Shown: positions 58,402 to 64,000 of the stretch, in pieces | Position numbering within the stretch: the stretch's first letter is position 1 | Layout: every line of letters begins with the position of its first letter | Notes under the pieces: model-generated | What the model was told of the DNA's origin: nothing | Databases searched by the model: none | What the model saw: the letters and a program-made list of their open reading frames with translations, nothing else | Position numbers and translations under genes: made by a program | Origin: Streptomyces changanensis | Lineage (GTDB): Bacteria > Actinomycetota > Actinomycetes > Streptomycetales > Streptomycetaceae | Length of the DNA stretch: 64,000 nucleotides | Direction of reading: 5' to 3' | Assembly: GCF_024600715.1 (NCBI RefSeq) | Contig: NZ_CP102332.1 | Location: 868,001-932,000, forward strand

Positions 58402-58439
58402 CGAAGCCCCCGGTTGTTCCCCCGTGATCGGGGGCTTCG
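58402..58439 (+). terminator. Stem-loop in the kinase-AAA ATPase spacer
   Basis: Arms CGAAGCCCCCG (58402-58412) and CGGGGGCTTCG (58429-58439) pair perfectly around a 16-base loop, 125 bp after the kinase gene. It is either a terminator or a regulatory hairpin before the AAA gene. The rest of 58277-58682 (406 bp) shows no gene; TTACGTTCTCAAT near 58362 may be part of a promoter. Confidence 0.65.
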
Positions 58440-58682
58440 TTCTGCCCACCACCCCCTCCCCGCGGCCCGATCGGCCACCCCATGCTCACCCTGGGTCACC
58501 GGTCCGAGCGCGCCCGCGGCCGCCCCCCGAGCGCTGGTTGCGCCCTTAATCGCGCGGCTTCCCCGCAGGTACGATGCCTTCCGGTGCGGTCAAAACCCGT
58601 CCACGAGAAGGCGATTGGGAAGACTTCCGACGGGCGCCCGCCCGGCCGGAGGGCTCCGGGGACACGTGTTGTGGGGGACCCG

Positions 58683-60665
58683 ATGGACATCGGCACGCAG
58701 GGCACACAGGCCCCGGCCGAGCTCGCCTGGCTGCGGGGCGTCGACGCCTACACCATGGGGGCGTATCCGCAGGCCGAGGAGGAGTTCCGGACCGCGGTGC
58801 GGATCGACCCCGGCATGGCCGACGCCTGGCTCGGGCTGCACGCCCTGCGGGTCGACACGACGACCGCCCTGCTGCGCATGTACCACCACCGGGACCGGTT
58901 CTGCGAGCAGCGCCGGCGGCACCGGAGGACGCTGAACTCCTGGTACTGGCTGGGCTGGTGGGTGCAGCCGGTGCTGGAGAGCCCCCGCGACCTGCTGCTC
59001 GCGCACGCCTCGCACTGGCTGGACGGCCGCCACGTCCCCGAGCTCGACCGGGCGCTCGCCGGGCTGCCGCCCGTGGACACCGACCCGCAGGTGCGGTTCC
59101 TGCACGCCTGCCGGGCGTACCTCGTCAAGGACTGGGACCAGCTCGTGCGGCACACCGAGCCGCTCGTCGACGATCCGCTGCTCGGCATCGAGGCCGGCCT
59201 CTTCGGCGGCATGGCGCGGGTCCGGCTGGAGATGTACGGGCAGGCCGAGCCGCTGCTGTCGGCCGCGCTGATGCGGTGCCGCAGCGAGCAGCCGCAGCGC
59301 AAGGAGCTGCGCTACTGGCTGGCGCGGGCGCACGAGGGCACGGGCCGCACGGCCGCCGCCCTGCCGCTGTACCGGGCGGTGCACCGGGTGGACCCGGCGT
59401 TCATGGACACCGCGGCGCGGTTGGCGGCCATCGCCGAGTACGACGGGTTCGACGGCTCGCCGGAGGAGGCCGCGGGTGTCGCGGCCGTGTCGCTGGCGGG
59501 CGCCGGAGCCGGCATCGGCGGCGACGGCGGGCTCGGCGCCGACCTGCTCGACACACCGCTGGACGGGCAGGAGTACACCGGACCGGACGCCCCGCCGCAG
59601 GGCGTTCCGGGTCCGGGTCCGGGCCAGGGTCCGGGTCCGGGCGGGTCCTCGGGGCCGGCCCCCTCCGTGCCCGGCGTGCCCGCGTCGTCGGGCGGGGCAC
59701 GGGAGAAGGCGGCGGGCGCCGTGGCCGGCCGGCCGGCCGCTCCCCCGTTCCCGGCGAGCCCCGTCGACCCGGGGCTGCTCGGCCAGGCCATCGCCGAGCT
59801 GGAGCGGATGGTGGGGCTGGAACCGGTGAAGCGCCAGGTGAAGGCGTTGTCCGCACAGCTGGAGATGGCACGGCTGCGCGCGGCGCAGGGGCTGCCGGTA
59901 CAACCGCCGAAACGTCACTTTGTCTTCTCGGGCCCCTCCGGCACCGGGAAGACCACCGTCGCCCGCATCCTCGGCCGGGTCTTCTACGCGCTCGGGCTGC
60001 TGGGCGGCGACCACCTCGTCGAGGCGCAGCGGGCCGACCTGGTCGGCGAGTTCCTCGGCCAGACGGCGGTGAAGGCCAACGAGCTGATCGACTCCGCGCT
60101 CGGCGGGGTGCTCTTCGTCGACGAGGCGTACTCCCTGTCGAACACCGGCTACAGCAAGGGCGACGCCTACGGCGACGAGGCCCTCCAGGTCCTGCTGAAG
60201 CGCGCCGAGGACAACCGCGACCACCTGGTGGTGATCCTCGCCGGCTACCCCGAGGGGATGGATCGGCTGCTGGCCGCGAACCCCGGACTGTCGTCCCGCT
60301 TCACCACGCGGGTCGACTTCCCCTCCTACCGGCCGCTCGAACTGACGGAGATCGGCCGCGTGCTGGCCGCCGGGAACGGTGACCTCTGGGACGAGGAGTC
60401 GCTGGAGGAGCTGCGCTCGATCAGCGGCCACGTGGTGGAGCAGGGGTGGATCGACGAGCTGGGGAACGGCCGGTTCCTTCGGACGCTGTACGAGAAGTCG
60501 TGCGCGTACCGGGACCTGCGGCTGTCCGGGTACGCGGCGACGCCGACGCGGGAGGACCTGGCGACGCTGCGGCTGCCGGACCTGATGCAGGCGTACGGCG
60601 AGGTCCTCTCGGGCCGCGGCCCGACCTCCCACGGTCCGCAGGACCCCCCGCCCCCCGCGTACTGA
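58683..60665 (+). CDS. AAA ATPase, CbxX/EccA-like, with TPR-like N-terminus
   Basis: 660 residues from ATG 58683 with GGGGGA upstream. A helical TPR-like N-terminal domain (about 10-250; AYTMGAYPQAEEEFRTAVRIDP) is joined by a Gly/Pro/Ser-rich linker (about 265-355, GPGPGQGPGPGG) to a CbxX/CfqX-type AAA module. That module has Walker A GPSGTGKTT (417-425), Walker B LFVDEAYS (477-484), AGYPEGM and Arg finger SR near 537. This is the plan of type VII secretion EccA. No esx, eccB, eccC, eccD or mycP gene is nearby, so it is an orphan; an unknown remodelling role is possible. Confidence 0.88.
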   Translation: MDIGTQGTQAPAELAWLRGVDAYTMGAYPQAEEEFRTAVRIDPGMADAWLGLHALRVDTTTALLRMYHHRDRFCEQRRRHRRTLNSWYWLGWWVQPVLESPRDLLLAHASHWLDGRHVPELDRALAGLPPVDTDPQVRFLHACRAYLVKDWDQLVRHTEPLVDDPLLGIEAGLFGGMARVRLEMYGQAEPLLSAALMRCRSEQPQRKELRYWLARAHEGTGRTAAALPLYRAVHRVDPAFMDTAARLAAIAEYDGFDGSPEEAAGVAAVSLAGAGAGIGGDGGLGADLLDTPLDGQEYTGPDAPPQGVPGPGPGQGPGPGGSSGPAPSVPGVPASSGGAREKAAGAVAGRPAAPPFPASPVDPGLLGQAIAELERMVGLEPVKRQVKALSAQLEMARLRAAQGLPVQPPKRHFVFSGPSGTGKTTVARILGRVFYALGLLGGDHLVEAQRADLVGEFLGQTAVKANELIDSALGGVLFVDEAYSLSNTGYSKGDAYGDEALQVLLKRAEDNRDHLVVILAGYPEGMDRLLAANPGLSSRFTTRVDFPSYRPLELTEIGRVLAAGNGDLWDEESLEELRSISGHVVEQGWIDELGNGRFLRTLYEKSCAYRDLRLSGYAATPTREDLATLRLPDLMQAYGEVLSGRGPTSHGPQDPPPPAY

Positions 60666-60734
60666 CGGGCGGGGCGTCGCGCACGGGCCGGCCCACCGCC
60701 TGCGGGCGAGGGCCGGGTGCCGTGCGGAGGGCTG

Positions 60735-61193
60735 TCAGCGCTGCTCGGCGCCCGTCCCGCGGTTCTCGACGAGGGCGCGCAGCGCCCGTGCGTCGCGGAT
60801 GGCCTGGGCCCGGCCGATGCCGGGCTGGATGCCGAGGGCGGGCAGGCTGGTGCCGTCACTCAGGTCGAGGAAGACCCACGGGTCACCGACGCGCAGGTTG
60901 ACCCGGAGGATCTCCGGCCACGACAGGCGGCGGCTGCGGGTCAGGTTGACGACGGTGACGCCGTCCTCGTCGGCCACCACCTTGGGGCGGCTCATCAGGA
61001 TGAGCACCCCGTAGAACAGGCCGGCCGTGAGGATGAAGCTCATGCGCTCCCCCGGGTGGAGCCGCTCCAGTATCAGGGCGACCGCCGTCAGTACGGCGAA
61101 CATGACGGCGCCGACGGTGAGGAGCACGGCGCGCGTGCGCCGGGGGCGGAAGGTGACGGGGAGGGCGGGGACTTCGCTGGGCGCGTCGGTCAT
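60735..61193 (-). CDS. PH-domain membrane protein (bPH type)
   Basis: 152 residues from ATG 61193. A basic start (TFRPRRTRAVL) is followed by two membrane helices (about 22-42 and 52-68) and a bacterial PH-like domain with SRPKVVADEDGVTVVNLTRSRRLSWPEILRV and DGTSLPALGIQ. Function not known. It is the last gene of the ribBA-ribH-hisE-hisG group on this strand, 23 bp after hisG, so it may be cotranscribed. Confidence 0.88.
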   Translation of the reverse strand: MTDAPSEVPALPVTFRPRRTRAVLLTVGAVMFAVLTAVALILERLHPGERMSFILTAGLFYGVLILMSRPKVVADEDGVTVVNLTRSRRLSWPEILRVNLRVGDPWVFLDLSDGTSLPALGIQPGIGRAQAIRDARALRALVENRGTGAEQR

Positions 61194-61216
61194 GGTGGGC
61201 GGGTCGGCTTCCGGAC

Positions 61217-62065
61217 TCAGAGGCGGCAGGCGTGGATCGCCGTGGTGAGGATGGCCCGCGCGCCGAGGGCGTACAGGTCGTCCATGATGCGCTGCGCGTC
61301 CTTGGCGGGGACCATCGCGCGGACGGCGACCCAGCCCTCGTTGTGCAGCGGGGAGATGGTGGGGGACTCCAGGCCCGGGGTGAGGGCGACGGCCCGCTCC
61401 AGGTGCTCGGCGCGGCAGTCGTAGTCCATCATCACGTAGCTGCGGGCGACCAGGACGCCCTGGAGGCGGCGGAGGAACCGCTGCACGCCGGGGTCGTCGG
61501 CGGGGGCGCCGGTGCGGCGCACGACGACGGCCTCGGAGGTGAGGATGGGCTCGCCGACGATCTCCAGACCGGCGTTGCGCAGGGACGTGCCGGTCTCGAC
61601 GACGTCCGCGATGACCTGGGCGACACCCAGCTGGACGGCGGTCTCGACGGCGCCGTCGAGGTGGACGACGGACGCGTCGATGCCGTGGTCGTCGAGGTGC
61701 TTGGCGACGATGCCCTCGTAGGAGGTGGCGATCGTCATGCCGTGGAAGTCGGCCGGGCCGCTCGCCGTGCCGGGCCGGGTGGCGTAGCGGAAGGTGGAGC
61801 GGGCGAAGCCGAGCTGGAGGATCTCCTCGGCGTCGGCGCCGGAGTCCAGCAGGAGGTCCCGGCCGGTGATGCCGATGTCGAGCTTGCCGGAGCTGACGTA
61901 GATCGCGATGTCCCGGGGGCGGAGGTAGAAGAACTCGACCTCGTTCTCCGGGTCGACCAGCACGAGCTCCTTGGACTCCTTGCGCTGCTTGTAGCCGGCC
62001 TCATGGAGCATCGCCGACGCAGGCCCGGACAGTGAACCCTTGTTGGGGACGGCGATGCGCAGCAT
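61217..62065 (-). CDS. hisG: ATP phosphoribosyltransferase
   Basis: 282 residues from ATG 62065. The long form has the N-terminal LRIAVPNKGSLSGPASAML, phosphoribosyl binding region VIADVVETGTSLRNAGLE, and the C-terminal histidine-binding ACT-like domain (RAILTTAIHACRL end). It makes phosphoribosyl-ATP from ATP and PRPP, the first and histidine-inhibited step of histidine synthesis. hisE, the next step, lies 137 bp upstream in the same direction. The long form does not need HisZ. Confidence 0.96.
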   Translation of the reverse strand: MLRIAVPNKGSLSGPASAMLHEAGYKQRKESKELVLVDPENEVEFFYLRPRDIAIYVSSGKLDIGITGRDLLLDSGADAEEILQLGFARSTFRYATRPGTASGPADFHGMTIATSYEGIVAKHLDDHGIDASVVHLDGAVETAVQLGVAQVIADVVETGTSLRNAGLEIVGEPILTSEAVVVRRTGAPADDPGVQRFLRRLQGVLVARSYVMMDYDCRAEHLERAVALTPGLESPTISPLHNEGWVAVRAMVPAKDAQRIMDDLYALGARAILTTAIHACRL

Positions 62066-62202
62066 GGGACGTGCTTCCTTTGCGTCGGAGTGCTTCGGGG
62101 TGCTTCGGGGTGGGCGCGGCGGTGGTGCCGCGGTCCCGGCCGGACCGGACGGCCCGGCCGTGACCGGCGGGCGGCGGCCCGGGCGGCGGGCGCCCGGGCG
62201 GC

Positions 62203-62475
62203 TCAGAGGTGGGCGTAGACGTCGTCGAGCGAGATCCCGCGGGCGACCATCATCACCTGGACGTGGTACAGCAGCTGCGAGATCTCCTCGGCGGCGGCGT
62301 CCTTGCCCTCGTACTCGGCGGCCATCCAGACTTCGGCGGCCTCCTCGACGACCTTCTTGCCGATGGCATGGACCCCCTTGTCCACCAGTTCGGCGGTGCG
62401 GGAGGTGGCGGGGTCGCCGGTCCTGGCCTTGAGCTCCAGCTCGGCGAAGAGCTGTTCGAAGGTTTTGTTCGCCAT
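62203..62475 (-). CDS. hisE: Phosphoribosyl-ATP pyrophosphatase
   Basis: 90 residues from ATG 62475 with GAGGACATC upstream. A MazG-like all-helical protein: [25 protein letters not shown], then [41 protein letters not shown] with the metal-binding Glu/Asp residues. It converts phosphoribosyl-ATP to phosphoribosyl-AMP. The usual HisE partner HisI is elsewhere. It follows ribH after 34 bp. Confidence 0.96.
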   Translation of the reverse strand: MANKTFEQLFAELELKARTGDPATSRTAELVDKGVHAIGKKVVEEAAEVWMAAEYEGKDAAAEEISQLLYHVQVMMVARGISLDDVYAHL

Positions 62476-62509
62476 GATGTCCTCAGGGTACGGGGTGCGG
62501 GACTCGCAC

Positions 62510-63091
<582 letters not shown>

Positions 63092-63170
63092 TCATGCGCG
63101 CCTGGTCGTACGCGCCGGGGCGTGCGCGACCGGTGGTGCGGGATGGTACGGGGGTGCCGCGGTGCCGGCG

Positions 63171-64000
63171 CTACTGGGTCGCGCAGGGGGACACGTCGGC
63201 CGCGGGGTCGAGCCAGGGCAGGTCGTGGCCCATGCGGTCCCGCTTGGTGCGCAGGTACCGGACGTTGTGCTCGCCGGCCTGCACGGGCATCGCCTCCCGG
63301 CCCAGCACGGTGAGGCCGTGGCGGGCGAGGGCGGCGGTCTTGTCCGGGTTGTTGGTCATGACGCGGACGCTGCGCACACCGAGGTCGGCGAGCATCTCGG
63401 CGCCGGCGGCGTAGTCGCGGGCGTCGGCGGGCAGGCCGAGCTCCAGGTTGGCGTCGAGGGTGTCGCGCCCGCGCTCCTGCAGCTCGTACGCGCGGAGCTT
63501 CGACAGCAGGCCGATGCCACGGCCCTCGTGACCGCGCAGGTAGACGACGACACCGCGGCCGGCCTCCGTGACGCGGTCCATGGCGGCGTGCAGCTGGGGG
63601 CCGCAGTCGCAGCGCAGGGAGTGGAAGACGTCGCCGGTGAGGCACTCGGAGTGGACGCGGACGAGGACGTCCTCGCCGTCCCCGAGGTCGCCGTGGACGA
63701 GGGCGACGTGCTCGACGCCGTCGGTCGTGGAGCGGTAGCCGTACGCGGTGAAGTCACCGTGCGCGGTGGGCAGCCGCACCTCGGCCTCGCGGCGGACGGT
63801 CGGCCGCGGGGCCGGGGCGGGGGCGGCCGCGCGGGCGCCCCCGCGCAGGTGGGCGACGAGGTCCGCGATGGAGATGATCGTCAGGCCGTGCTTGCGGGCG
63901 AACGGGACGAGCTCGGGCAGCCGCAGCATGACGCCGTCCTCGCCGGCGATCTCGACGATCGCCCCGGCCGGGCGGAGTCCGGCGAGCCGGGCGAGGTCCA
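63171..64000 (-). CDS. ribBA: 3,4-dihydroxy-2-butanone 4-phosphate synthase/GTP cyclohydrolase II, 5' end missing
   Basis: The C-terminal 276 residues are seen; the gene continues beyond the right edge. The last part of the RibB domain reads [19 protein letters not shown] then [17 protein letters not shown]. The RibA domain has the zinc site [40 protein letters not shown] and [15 protein letters not shown]. RibA opens GTP to the pyrimidine precursor, and RibB makes the four-carbon unit, so the protein supplies both riboflavin branches. The end of the protein ([12 protein letters not shown]) is short. An FMN riboswitch, if any, would be outside the window. Confidence 0.96.
   Translation of the reverse strand, partial: DLARLAGLRPAGAIVEIAGEDGVMLRLPELVPFARKHGLTIISIADLVAHLRGGARAAAPAPAPRPTVRREAEVRLPTAHGDFTAYGYRSTTDGVEHVALVHGDLGDGEDVLVRVHSECLTGDVFHSLRCDCGPQLHAAMDRVTEAGRGVVVYLRGHEGRGIGLLSKLRAYELQERGRDTLDANLELGLPADARDYAAGAEMLADLGVRSVRVMTNNPDKTAALARHGLTVLGREAMPVQAGEHNVRYLRTKRDRMGHDLPWLDPAADVSPCATQ

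Overview
The window is chromosomal DNA of a high-GC actinomycete, almost certainly a Streptomyces. The evidence is the strongly GC-biased third codon positions, frequent GTG starts, a DasR-type operator, a conservon (cvn) operon, the sporulation pair smeA-sffA, rbpA with a sigma-R promoter, and a gene order that runs in parallel with the cls/crr/ptsI to ribBA stretch of the Streptomyces coelicolor chromosome. I see no insertion sequence, prophage, integrase or CRISPR array. This is vertically inherited core and near-core DNA rather than an island.

Layout. 1-5.1 kb (minus strand): two DUF881 genes around a small basic membrane protein, a GDP-mannose pyrophosphorylase fused to a degenerate phosphomannomutase-like domain, and a eukaryote-type cardiolipin synthase. 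5.2-10.4 kb: a complete rRNA operon (16S-23S-5S, minus strand) with no tRNA in its spacer. 10.4-13.3 kb: the rrn promoter region, tandem DasR operators, then crr and ptsI (general PTS enzymes). 13.4-20.7 kb: metabolic genes (acetoacetyl-CoA synthetase, GH31 glucosidase, Nudix hydrolase, VanX-type dipeptidase). 20.6-24.9 kb: conservon cvnABCD. 26.0-33.4 kb: a three-gene operon for an SMC-like complex (JetA/B/C, or MksF/E/B type) without the JetD/MksG nuclease. 33.6-38.2 kb: GntR regulator, divergent transporter and pxpABC, a 5-oxoproline (pyroglutamate) uptake and hydrolysis module. 38.6-42.7 kb: HEAT-repeat and ankyrin proteins and the sporulation-septum genes smeA-sffA. 43-50 kb: MocR/YczE pair, glycerophosphodiesterase, UMF1 transporter, rbpA, fxsA and ppm1. 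50.6-60.7 kb: amidohydrolase, Lrp regulator, acyl-CoA dehydrogenase, C39-like secreted peptidase, P-loop kinase and an EccA-like AAA ATPase. 60.7-64.0 kb: PH-domain protein, hisG, hisE, ribH and ribBA (minus strand, last one cut by the window edge).

Functional links. Crr and PtsI supply phosphate to sugar permeases, and the DasR sites tie them to N-acetylglucosamine sensing. GntR, MFS transporter and PxpABC form one regulated catabolic unit with a near-ideal FadR-type palindrome between the divergent genes. SmeA is expected to bring SffA to sporulation septa, but this SffA lacks both the Walker A lysine and the Walker B glutamate. The JetABC-like operon is the strongest candidate for a poorly described system: it has the full SMC/kleisin/KITE-like gene set, no effector nuclease beside it, and an Asp-Asn Walker B in the ATPase. 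Several short GC-rich tandem repeats (periods 46, 31, 24/25 and 20 bp) lie in intergenic spaces, three of them at the stop codon of a gene.
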